From: Desulfobacula sp.
GTDB taxonomy: Bacteria; Desulfobacterota; Desulfobacteria; Desulfobacterales; Desulfobacteraceae
Direction: 5' to 3'
Length of the DNA stretch: 5,638 nucleotides
Assembly (NCBI GenBank): GCA_018702715.1
Contig: JABIYQ010000309.1
Coordinates: 1-5,638, forward strand
Part shown: piece by piece, positions 1 through 5,481 of the stretch
How positions within the stretch are numbered: the stretch's first letter is position 1
Layout: each line of letters begins with the position of its first letter
Notes under the pieces: model-generated
Database searches by the model: none
Seen by the model: the letters and a program-made list of their open reading frames with translations, nothing else
What the model was told of the DNA's origin: nothing
Made by a program: the position numbers and the translations under genes

Positions 1-106
1 AACAGTAATCTTTATTTAATAAAAATTAAAAAACTTTGATGATGGCATCAAGTCTGATGAAGTATTTAAGTTGGGTTTATAAGAAATTTGGGGATAAAAA
101 ATTAGC

Positions 107-436
107 ATGAAAACCATAAACAGGACAGCAATAACCATCACCCCAAAACAACCATACATTGAATGGGCTAATAGTTTTGATGATGCAGAAAAATATGACA
201 AACCACATGCGACAACAATTTTAATCCCTGATAAATATGATGAATTCAATTATGAAAAATTTATTAAAGAGACCTATAAACAAATTTTTGAAGGAGAACT
301 TGAATCCTGGATGGCTGATCGGGATGTTTGGCCAAAGAAGAGAGATTACAAAACGTTCAACAAATGGTTTGATGTTCTTTGTTCAGATATGACCTGGGAT
401 TATGGAGATAGGGATGTTGAGCATGAGGAGTTTTGA
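107..436 (+). CDS. Conserved hypothetical small acidic protein, 109 aa
   Basis: The product is a soluble protein of 109 residues with no signal peptide or membrane segment and an acidic C-terminus (DYGDRDVEHEEF). It opens with NRTAITITPKQPYIEW. It continues through an ILIPD strand (39-42), a helix-like stretch at 50-68 ending ESWM, and a WPKKRDYKTFNKWFDV block at 75-90. I recall this layout (KPKQPFLDW near the N-terminus, then WP, R, F and WFDV) from a widespread family of uncharacterised bacterial proteins. No function is known to me and none is assigned. The ATG at 107 has only a modest ribosome binding site, GGGGA at 90-94, about 12 nt upstream. It is the first gene of a tightly spaced plus-strand run and stops 3 nt before the next small ORF. 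The coding call is solid; the role is unknown. Confidence 0.8.
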   Translation: MKTINRTAITITPKQPYIEWANSFDDAEKYDKPHATTILIPDKYDEFNYEKFIKETYKQIFEGELESWMADRDVWPKKRDYKTFNKWFDVLCSDMTWDYGDRDVEHEEF

Positions 437-439
437 ATC

Positions 440-568
440 ATGAGTTTTCAAACAACACCGATAATTCGGAATCTCTGCAATCAGGGAAAGGCACCACAAG
501 ATACGTTGCAGTATCTCAATATGATTAATGAGATTCTTGAAAAAACACTTGAAATATATCCGAAATGA
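440..568 (+). CDS. Micro-ORF, 42-aa hypothetical protein
   Basis: This short ORF starts with ATG only 3 nt after the stop of the preceding gene. A strong Shine-Dalgarno, GAGGAG at 425-430, lies 9 nt upstream inside the end of that gene, so translational coupling is likely. The 42-residue product begins MSFQTTPIIRNLCNQGK. It has a helix-prone second half (TLQYLNMINEILEKTLEIY) with hydrophobic residues at heptad-like spacing, which could form one amphipathic helix or a short coiled coil. There is no signal peptide, no membrane segment and only one cysteine. I do not recognise a family. The in-frame TGA at 566-568 separates it from the next ORF, which is in the same frame. The case for translation rests on the ribosome binding site and spacing. 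It could also be the surviving start of a longer, decayed gene. Confidence 0.5.
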   Translation: MSFQTTPIIRNLCNQGKAPQDTLQYLNMINEILEKTLEIYPK

Positions 569-577
569 ATAAGACAA

Positions 578-808
578 ATGAAAACCCGAGACTGGCAAGA
601 ATATCTTTCAAATAAATTATCTTTTTCTTTTATGGCAAAAAGAATTGATAATACCGATAAGGTTGTTTGGAGGGGATTAAAGAACGACAAGCCATTTTCT
701 AAGGGCCATATTATGAAAGGAATAAATCATGACCATATCAATACAAGAATCAGATTGGAAATATCTAAGAAAAAGAGAAACAGATATGCTGTCCATGCTT
801 TGCGGTAG
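578..808 (+). pseudogene. Probable truncated CcbP-like calcium-binding protein remnant
   Basis: The ORF starts with MKTRDWQEYLSNKLSFSF. This resembles the N-terminus of small CcbP-type calcium-binding proteins as I remember them (a tryptophan, YL, then a P/S-F-x-F motif followed by a charged stretch). The later PFSKGHIMKGI (about residues 39-49) resembles their conserved 'PF..GH/D.MKV..I' segment. After residue 49 the similarity stops. The remaining 27 residues are basic and of low character, and they overlap the start of the next gene in another frame, so they look like out-of-frame read-through. The C-terminal half and aromatic-rich tail expected of the family are missing. The ribosome binding site is poor. 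I therefore read this as a gene cut by a deletion that brought the downstream gene up against it. A short functional protein is the alternative. The family assignment is from memory and tentative. Confidence 0.4.
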
Positions 809-1052
809 AATCAATGAACAATCAAAAGATATTCTTAATGATCAATCTGAATCCGAGCATGAGAAATATTTAAAGATGTATGATCATATCAAAAAGTCAG
901 ATAAGATCGTTGCCGATTGTTTTAATGATTGGCGCAAATCAAATATTTGGTTAAAAATTCAATTTCTCAGGCAGCATGATCTTTTAACAGATGAACACCT
1001 TAATCAAATGTCTGATGGGATTAGAGCCCTTATTGAACATTATCAATCTTGA
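729..1052 (+). CDS. Conserved hypothetical helical protein, 107 aa
   Basis: The product is a predicted all-helical soluble protein of 107 residues, rich in charged residues, with no signal peptide or membrane segment. It opens ISIQESDWKYLRKRETDML and contains SEHEKYLKMYDHIKKSDK (42-59). It then has an FNDWRKSN segment (65-72) and a C-terminal LRQHDLLTDEHLNQMS stretch (80-95). I recall the pattern 'E.DWK..R', 'H..YL..Y..I...D..IA..F.D.RRS' and a final 'L...E...FS' from a family of uncharacterised proteobacterial proteins. No biochemical role is known to me. The ATG has a good Shine-Dalgarno, AAAGGA at 716-721, with 7-8 nt spacing, which favours this start even though it overlaps the preceding remnant. 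The overlap suggests that the upstream ORF is not under selection here. The coding call is good; the function is open. Confidence 0.75.
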   Translation: MTISIQESDWKYLRKRETDMLSMLCGRINEQSKDILNDQSESEHEKYLKMYDHIKKSDKIVADCFNDWRKSNIWLKIQFLRQHDLLTDEHLNQMSDGIRALIEHYQS

Positions 1053-1069
1053 AATAGAAAAGATATAAC

Positions 1070-1173
1070 ATGACCAAACAAAAGAAAAAACGAACTCCGG
1101 CCCAAAAAGCTGCAAAAAAAAGAGGCAAAAAGAATATATGATCATTTTCATTCCAGCCTCCCCGTTTACATGA
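1070..1173 (+). pseudogene. Frameshifted, lysine-rich 'KKKRTPAQKAAKK' small protein remnant
   Basis: From ATG 1070 the zero frame encodes only 23 residues (MTKQKKKRTPAQKAAKKRGK and three more) to a TGA at 1139-1141. Adding one base to the A8 run at 1114-1121 changes the end to KKKRQKEYMIIFI and runs on to a TGA at 1171-1173, giving 34 residues. That restored reading resembles a family of roughly 60-70 aa that I remember, with a basic 'KRTPAQKAAK' head followed by an 'EYMTIFINGK'-like segment. Even when restored, the reading ends after IPASPFT, so the family's C-terminal part is absent. The likely picture is a decayed gene with a homopolymer frameshift plus loss of its 3' part. Alternatives are a genuine 23-residue basic peptide, or ribosomal slippage on the A run. 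The ribosome binding site is weak (AGAAAAGA about 7 nt upstream). Confidence 0.45.
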
Positions 1174-1297
1174 GATTTAATTTTATGAAAAAATAAAACT
1201 TCGAAGGACAAATTTTCCATTTCACTAATTACATCATCAAACACATTCTTTTTGTCCAAATCCTGGGATCAATTTTCAAAACAAGTTATTTCTGTCT

Positions 1298-1319
1298 ATA
1301 GGTAGAAATCCCTATTTTT
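1298..1319 (+). terminator. Weak terminator-like hairpin after the small-gene cluster
   Basis: ATAGG at 1298-1302 pairs with CCTAT at 1311-1315 around an 8-nt loop. The T run continues from 1315 to 1319. The stem is only 5 bp and contains two G-C pairs, so it would be a poor intrinsic terminator. Its position after the small-gene cluster and before the permease promoter region fits that use. Confidence 0.25.
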
Positions 1320-1357
1320 AAAAAAACGAGACCGCCTGCTTTCTGGAATAAATTGGT

Positions 1358-1385
1358 TTGAATATCTATAAAAGTTTTTTATGCT
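1358..1385 (+). promoter_or_regulatory. Possible sigma-70-type promoter for the permease gene
   Basis: TTGAAT at 1358-1363 and TATGCT at 1380-1385 are separated by 16 nt, close to the consensus -35/-10 arrangement. This would give a leader of about 100 nt before the permease ATG. In AT-rich DNA such matches arise easily, so this is only a candidate. Confidence 0.25.
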
Positions 1386-1495
1386 CCCGTTTATTTGATA
1401 TAGATGCAGGCTATCTGATTTGGCTTTGGATCAGGAAAGGATAACCTGGGAGACAGTATTGCTTTTGCAGGAGTATCAGTGATAAGAAAGAATTA

Positions 1496-2694
1496 ATGTT
1501 TAAAAATATAAAAATTAATCGAATGGAGATAGCGGGGTCTTTGGGAGACCTTGGTGCATTATTGCCAATAGCAATTGCAATGGTTCTGGTAAATGGACTT
1601 AATCCGGTTGGATTGTTTTTCAGTATAGCCATTTTTTTTATCATTTCCGGGCTCTATTTTGATATCACAGTACCGGTTCAGCCCATGAAAGTGATTGGAG
1701 CCTACGCCATAGCAACTGCCTTAACTCCTTCTCAGATACTGGCATCATCACTTCTAATGGGTGTTTTTCTTTTGATAATTGGCCTGACCGGAGCAATTGA
1801 AACCATCCGAAAATATACTCCGAAATCTGTCATTCGAGGTGTACAATTATCCACCGGCGCAATGCTGATTTCCGGTGGGATCAAGTTTATTATCGGGACA
1901 TCAAAATTTCAGGTACTTCAAAATGCAGCAGAACCCTACCTAAGCGTTCAATTTTTGGGTCCAATTCAAATCGGAATCGTCATCGGTGTGATCGGCAGTA
2001 TTGTAACATTTTTGCTACTGGATAATAAAAAATTCCCTGCTGGATTAATCATTGTCATCGGTGGACTTATAACGGGTTTGATTCTGGGTGCCAGGCTTGA
2101 TATATCAAGTGAAGGTCTTGGATTTAATATTCCAAAATTTTTCCCTTTCCCCTTTCCGGAAAAAGCTGATTTTACGTTGCATTGTTTGCCTTGGTACTGC
2201 CCCAACTTCCAATGACAATGGGCAACGCTGTTCTGGCCTATACTGACTTATCAAAAGAATATTTTAAAGAAAAGTCATCAAAGGTGTCCAATCGTAAAGT
2301 CTGTATAAGCATGGCACTGGCTAATTTTTTAAGTTTTTGCCTGGGGGGCATGCCCCTTTGCCACGGTGCCGGCGGCCTGGCTGCGCATTACCGCTTCGGA
2401 GCTCGTACAGCAGGTTCCAATTTGATAATCGGTTTTCTTATCTTAATATTGGCATTGACTCTTGGAAATAATATCATAAGCTTTTTTAATCTGCTGCCGA
2501 TGTCTATTTTAGGAATACTGCTCGTTTTTGCTGGAGCCCAACTGACTCTGACTATCATGGACCTTAAAAGCCGAAAAGAGTTTTTTGTTTCCACCATGAT
2601 TCTTGGCATTACTCTGGCCTCAAACCTGGCCGTGGGCTTTATCGCAGGAATGGTGATTGCTCATCTCCTAAGGTGGGACAAATTGTCTGTTTAA
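1496..2694 (+). pseudogene. MOT1-type molybdate/sulfate permease, split by a -1 frameshift
   Basis: The two halves together match the bacterial and archaeal MOT1 branch (MFS_MOT1, relatives of SulP), inner-membrane importers of molybdate or sulfate. Frame one gives residues 1-226, with EIAGSLGDLGALLP at 11-24, the DITVPVQPMKVIGAYAIA signature at 56-73, and several hydrophobic helices. The second frame resumes as YVALFALVLPQLPMTMGNAVLA, the start of the second repeat. It continues with GGMPLCHGAGGLAAHYRFGART (about 284-305), the family's other signature, and ends RWDKLSV. Adding one T to the run at 2170-2173 restores a continuous 399-residue protein, the usual family size. As given, translation ends at TGA 2213-2215 with 239 residues. 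The ATG is the only plausible start in this frame after the stop at 1442-1444. AAGAAAG just upstream is a weak ribosome binding site. Substrate preference cannot be told from sequence. The break may be real or a base-calling error. Confidence 0.85.
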
Positions 2695-2797
2695 TAATCG
2701 GTATATACAAACGATGTTGTTTACAAAGTTATGATGATTTTTTGTCCAGACTTAATAATATTTTTCAAAAACCGCTTAAATATAATCCATATATTAT

Positions 2798-3001
2798 TTA
2801 TTGGCCGCGTTTTCTTAAAACAGTGACAGTCTCACCACCAACTCCCCAATTGTCTGTTTCTACTTCATCAATTACAACAAAGGTGGTTTTAGGATTCTTC
2901 CCAAGAACATTCTGGAGTAATAGTGTCGCTCCTTTGATTAACTCAGCTTTTTTTTCAGGGGTTACACCTTCATTTGTTATTCTAATGTTTACATATGGCA
3001 T
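2798..3001 (-). CDS. 4-oxalocrotonate tautomerase-family protein, 67 aa
   Basis: This is a tautomerase-superfamily protein of the short 4-OT type (about 62-67 residues, normally a hexamer). It is cytosolic and uses the amino-terminal proline left after Met removal as catalytic base. Pro-1 is present (MPYVNIRIT). The GVTPEKKAELIKGATLLL helix, the TTFVVIDEV strand and the DNWGVGGET turn follow in the family's order. Compared with Pseudomonas 4-OT, the positions of Arg11 and Arg39 appear to hold valine and phenylalanine, and Phe50 is replaced by tryptophan. The substrate is therefore probably not 4-oxalocrotonate and is unknown. The start is secure: AAGGAG (minus strand, 3010-3015) sits 8 nt before the ATG. 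It lies 93 nt downstream of the hydrolase on the same strand and converges on the permease gene. Confidence 0.88.
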   Translation of the reverse strand: MPYVNIRITNEGVTPEKKAELIKGATLLLQNVLGKNPKTTFVVIDEVETDNWGVGGETVTVLRKRGQ

Positions 3002-3035
3002 GGTTTTGTCTCCTTAATTTATATATAAATAATTA

Positions 3036-3064
3036 GCTGATTCTTTTTTTAAAAGAATTTCAGC
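3036..3064. repeat. Bulged 12-bp hairpin between hydrolase and tautomerase genes
   Basis: GCTGA (3036-3040) pairs with TCAGC (3060-3064), and TTCTTTT (3041-3047) pairs with AAAAGAA (3051-3057). The loop is 3 nt, and there is a 2-nt bulge at 3058-3059. It lies in the 93-nt gap after the hydrolase stop and before the tautomerase ribosome binding site, both read on the minus strand. On that strand it is followed by the AT-rich sequence TAATTATTTATATATAAAT rather than a clean U run. It could be a weak terminator for the hydrolase or an mRNA-processing or stabilising hairpin. A TATATA element just after it could serve as a -10 box for the tautomerase. Confidence 0.35.
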
Positions 3065-3094
3065 GTTTGGTTCTTTCAAAAATCCATCGCAGCC

Positions 3095-3889
3095 TTAATG
3101 CGAAATAAAAGTTATAACTTCTTTCCACCAAGCAAGTTGCGGTTCAACGGGCATTTCGTTATGTCTTGCATTTTCAAACAACCATAATTTCTTTTTTGTT
3201 TTAATTGAATCGTAAAGTTTTTTGCCATGTTGCACGGGTATAATCTCATCATTTTCAGCCAGTATGACGGCAATATTTCCTTTAAAGCCTTTAAGGTTAT
3301 CAATATTGTTGTATTTGTCCAGAACCAGCCACCGCGCCGGAAGATACCTATAGTGCGTTTGAGCCAGGTTCGGTAGTGAATCCCATGGCAGAAAAAGGAC
3401 CACAGCCTTTATGGGGATGTCAATTTTACTGACAGCACTTGAAACAACCCCGCATCCCAGTGACTCACCCCAAACAAACAAAGGTTCCCCATATTCTTTG
3501 TATGCCAGCCTCATTGTTTTAAGTGCGTCATCTACCAATACATTTTCACTGGGTTGTCCATCTCGACCTCCATAGCCGGGATATTCGGCCAAAACAACTC
3601 GAAAACCGTGAATTGAAAGTGCTTTCACATAAAAGTTTCTATGATAGGCTGTACCGGCATTACCATGAAATACTATAATGGTACCCCTTGCATCAACCGA
3701 TTTCCCTTGATTTACAAAACCTTGAAAATTTTCAATTAAAGGCCAATAACGCAAACCTTCTTTTATGGCAATGTCTTCTGTCAATCGGGTATTATCTGGC
3801 AGATAGAGCAATTTGCGCTGGAATATAAAAACAAGTGCGCACAATGCCACATATCCGGTTAAAGCATATAGCACTATTTTCCAAATCAT
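3095..3889 (-). CDS. Membrane-anchored alpha/beta hydrolase (BEM46/ABHD17-like), 264 aa
   Basis: This is a serine hydrolase of the alpha/beta fold, in the group with one N-terminal membrane anchor (YfhR, BEM46 and ABHD13/17 relatives). A hydrophobic segment at about residues 4-24 is followed by the typical FQRKLLYLPD, so the catalytic domain is held at the inner membrane. An HGNAG oxyanion loop lies at 75-79 and YPGYGGRDGQPSE at 103-115. The nucleophile elbow GESLG (141-145) gives Ser143. Asp214 in AENDEIIP and His243 in ARHNE complete the triad. The length and motif order are normal, so it should be active. The substrate (an ester, thioester or lipid) is unknown. The ribosome binding site AGGGA (minus strand, 3898-3902) is 8 nt from the ATG. 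It is transcribed divergently from dinB across a 127-nt spacer and in the same direction as the tautomerase. Confidence 0.9.
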   Translation of the reverse strand: MIWKIVLYALTGYVALCALVFIFQRKLLYLPDNTRLTEDIAIKEGLRYWPLIENFQGFVNQGKSVDARGTIIVFHGNAGTAYHRNFYVKALSIHGFRVVLAEYPGYGGRDGQPSENVLVDDALKTMRLAYKEYGEPLFVWGESLGCGVVSSAVSKIDIPIKAVVLFLPWDSLPNLAQTHYRYLPARWLVLDKYNNIDNLKGFKGNIAVILAENDEIIPVQHGKKLYDSIKTKKKLWLFENARHNEMPVEPQLAWWKEVITFISH

Positions 3890-3942
3890 TTAAATAATCC
3901 CTAACGTTGCAAAAGCCATGAAGCTCTTATTTAATACAAGCC

Positions 3943-3996
3943 GGTTAAAATCTTGACCCAAAAAATATTATCTTATACCATGGAAGAAATTATAAA
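3943..3996 (+). promoter_or_regulatory. Candidate dinB promoter region with a GGT-N10-ACC dyad
   Basis: Two promoter readings are possible. TTGACC (3953-3958) with TATACC (3974-3979) has a short 15-nt spacer. TTATCT (3968-3973) with TATAAA (3991-3996) has the ideal 17-nt spacer. The first -35 is overlapped by the dyad GGT (3943-3945) and ACC (3956-3958), which has operator-like spacing. GGTT/ACC-type half-sites are used by LexA in some deltaproteobacteria, but this one does not fit the published Geobacter form exactly. SOS control of dinB would be expected from other bacteria and is not shown by this sequence. Confidence 0.3.
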
Positions 3997-4016
3997 TATA
4001 TTCTTGAGATAAAAAA

Positions 4017-5210
4017 ATGATCCTACACATTGACATGGATGCTTTTTTCGCTGCCATTGAACAAAGAGATAACCCGGTTCTAAGAAGCAAACCCGTAGTG
4101 ATTTCCGGAAATTCAGAAAGAAGCGTGGTGTCAACGGCAAGCTATGAAGCAAGATTATTCGGTATCCATTCTGCCATGCCCGTATTTAAGGCAAAACAAA
4201 AGTGCCCAAAATTGCTCATTGTTCCCGGAACTATGAAAAAGTATCAGAGAGATTCATTAAAAATTATGGAAATTATTTCACACTTTTCTCCTTTGATGGA
4301 ACAGGTTTCCATTGATGAGGCATATGTTGATATTAAGGGATGTGAAAGACTTTTCGGCTCGCCCGAAGAAATTGGCCATACCATAAAAAAAAAGATCAAA
4401 GATGATCTGTCCTTAACATGTTCTGTTGGAATTGCGCCTATTAAATTTCTTGCAAAAATCGCCTCTGATATGAATAAACCGGATGGATTAACTTATATTA
4501 AAGAACACCAAGTAAAAAATTTTATTTTTACCCTGCCCATAAAAAAAGTTCTTGGGATTGGACAAAGCGCCATGAAAAAAATGGAACTCCTGCAGATAAA
4601 AACTCTGGGAGATGTCAAAAAATATCCTCTCCCCATATTAACCCAAAAATTCGGCAAACTGGGTCAAAGGCTTTTAGCGCTTTCAAATGGTATTGATTCC
4701 TCAAGGGTTAATACCAATTACATCAGAAAATCCATTTCCAGTGAAACGACTCTGGCAAAGGATATTTTTGATTTTGAAACCATAAAACAGGTGATACTGG
4801 ACAAATCTCAAAGCGTTGGAAGGGACTTAAGAAAAAAAAACCTTGTTTGTGAAAATGTATTTATTAAACTTAAATTTGCAGATTTTTCACAAATTACCCG
4901 GAGTAAAAAACTTGAAACACCTATCTGCTCTTCATCTGCAATTTTTCATAAAGCGCTTGCCCTTTATGAGAAAATCCTGTTGAAAAAGAAAATACGACTT
5001 GTGGGAGTTGGCGTTACTGCGCTCAAAGATAAAAACACCCCGGTTCAGATGCAGCTTATACAGGACCAGAACATGCCAAAAGAGCAATGGGAATCCGTGG
5101 ATAATGCAGTGGATTCCATATCTGAAAAATTTGGCTCGGATATAATTAAAAAAGCGTCCCTCAATAATTTAACCAGAAATAATGCAGGGGAAAATCCCCA
5201 TGACGAATAA
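4017..5210 (+). CDS. dinB: DNA polymerase IV (Y-family translesion polymerase)
   Basis: Pol IV is an error-prone, non-processive DNA polymerase without proofreading that copies past damaged bases at stalled forks, normally recruited by the beta clamp. The 397-residue product has the full Y-family layout. The palm opens HIDMDAFFAAIE (4-15), with metal-binding Asp6 and the steric-gate Phe11 that excludes ribonucleotides. The fingers carry VVSTASYEARLFGI (37-50). QVSIDEAYVD (96-105) supplies catalytic Asp100 and Glu101. CSVGIAPIKFLAKIASDMNKPDGL lies at 135-158. The thumb helix-hairpin-helix VLGIGQSAMKKMELLQIKTLGDV is at 178-200, and the little-finger domain spans about 240-345. All key residues are present, so activity is expected. 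I see no clear clamp-binding peptide at the C-terminus, which ends in a polar tail. The ATG has a weak GAGA ribosome binding site 8 nt upstream and is fixed by the conserved N-terminus. It overlaps acyP by 11 nt. Confidence 0.97.
   Translation: MILHIDMDAFFAAIEQRDNPVLRSKPVVISGNSERSVVSTASYEARLFGIHSAMPVFKAKQKCPKLLIVPGTMKKYQRDSLKIMEIISHFSPLMEQVSIDEAYVDIKGCERLFGSPEEIGHTIKKKIKDDLSLTCSVGIAPIKFLAKIASDMNKPDGLTYIKEHQVKNFIFTLPIKKVLGIGQSAMKKMELLQIKTLGDVKKYPLPILTQKFGKLGQRLLALSNGIDSSRVNTNYIRKSISSETTLAKDIFDFETIKQVILDKSQSVGRDLRKKNLVCENVFIKLKFADFSQITRSKKLETPICSSSAIFHKALALYEKILLKKKIRLVGVGVTALKDKNTPVQMQLIQDQNMPKEQWESVDNAVDSISEKFGSDIIKKASLNNLTRNNAGENPHDE
5186..5199 (+). promoter_or_regulatory. Ribosome binding site of acyP inside a GGGGA/TCCCC hairpin
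   Basis: AGGGGA at 5186-5191 is a good Shine-Dalgarno 8 nt before the ATG at 5200. GGGGA (5187-5191) pairs perfectly with TCCCC (5195-5199) around an AAA loop, so the site would be closed in free mRNA. The hairpin lies inside the last codons of dinB. Ribosomes finishing dinB would open it, which predicts that acyP translation depends on dinB translation. Confidence 0.5.
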
Positions 5211-5481
5211 AACACAGATCAAGGTTGTCATCAAAGGACTTGTCCAGGGAGTTTTTTACAGGGTACATACTAAAAACACTGCTGACAAGCTTGGCATAAA
5301 AGGATATGTTAAAAACCTTGCAAACGGATCAGTGGAAGCTGTCTTTGAAGGAGATCCAGACGCTATTGCAAGGATGATAGACTGGTGCCTTAAAGGGCCT
5401 GAAATATCCAGGATTGATAATATTCAGACCCAGGAAATAAAAACTTTATCTAATTTCAAAATATTTGAAATTAGATATTAA
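5200..5481 (+). CDS. acyP: Acylphosphatase, 93 aa
   Basis: Acylphosphatase hydrolyses acyl phosphates such as acetyl phosphate or carbamoyl phosphate to the carboxylate and phosphate, in the cytosol. The single ferredoxin-like domain is complete. The phosphate-binding loop GLVQGVFYR (13-21) contains the catalytic Arg21. GYVKNLANGSVEA (35-47) contains the catalytic Asn39, and the C-terminus FEIRY is typical. The length of 93 is normal for the family. An ATG at 5182 is in frame and adds six residues, but ATG 5200 has AGGGGA at 8-nt spacing and gives the usual N-terminus, so I chose 5200. The start lies within dinB, whose stop is at 5208-5210, and the two genes form an operon. A functional link between acylphosphatase and Pol IV is not known to me. 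The last codons form the stem of a probable terminator. Confidence 0.95.
   Translation: MTNKTQIKVVIKGLVQGVFYRVHTKNTADKLGIKGYVKNLANGSVEAVFEGDPDAIARMIDWCLKGPEISRIDNIQTQEIKTLSNFKIFEIRY

Larger units (their letters stand above)
1174..1495. other. Non-coding stretch before the permease gene
   Basis: No convincing gene lies here on either strand. The minus-strand ORF covering 984-1259 runs through the back of the hypothetical gene and has no recognisable protein features. The stretch is AT-rich with a more GC-balanced end. It holds a weak terminator-like hairpin (1298-1319), a possible promoter (1358-1385), and a small CTGAT/ATCAG dyad (1415-1419 with 1430-1434, 10-nt loop) in what would be the permease leader. 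I looked for a molybdenum-cofactor or other riboswitch upstream of the permease and could not identify one. Confidence 0.6.

Noticed and set aside
36..51. TTGATG/CATCAA hairpin near the window start
   Set aside because: It has a 6-bp stem with a 4-nt loop and no U run, and no upstream gene is visible, so neither a terminator nor an operator can be supported.
440..808. One gene with TGA 566-568 read as selenocysteine
   Set aside because: The micro-ORF and the CcbP-like ORF share a frame, and selenoproteins are common in related anaerobes. However, there is no redox-type context and no obvious SECIS hairpin just after the TGA, and the downstream part begins with its own family-like N-terminus.
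984..1259. Minus-strand ORF of 91 aa
   Set aside because: It overlaps the end of the well-supported 729-1052 gene and the lysine-rich remnant, has no clear ribosome binding site, and shows no family features. It is most likely a shadow of plus-strand coding in AT-rich DNA.
1401..1495. Molybdenum-cofactor or other riboswitch in the permease leader
   Set aside because: Only short dyads were found. The conserved segments of the Moco element, as I know them, could not be aligned here.
2170..2176. Programmed -1 frameshift in the permease
   Set aside because: The site (GAT TTT ACG) is not a canonical XXXYYYZ slippery heptamer, I see no stimulatory hairpin after it, and such a mechanism is not known to me for this family. 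A lost T is simpler.
2681..2859. Direct repeat AATTGTCTGTTT at 2681-2692 and 2848-2859
   Set aside because: A single 12-mer repeat is about what chance gives in a 5.6-kb AT-rich window, and both copies are inside or beside unrelated coding sequence.
2673..3017. Plus-strand ORF of 114 aa across the tautomerase gene
   Set aside because: It is the antisense of a clear tautomerase with a strong ribosome binding site, and starts inside the end of the permease.
3980..4012. 10-codon leader ORF before dinB
   Set aside because: It has no ribosome binding site, and its start falls within the region of the possible promoter elements. Short ORFs like this are expected by chance.
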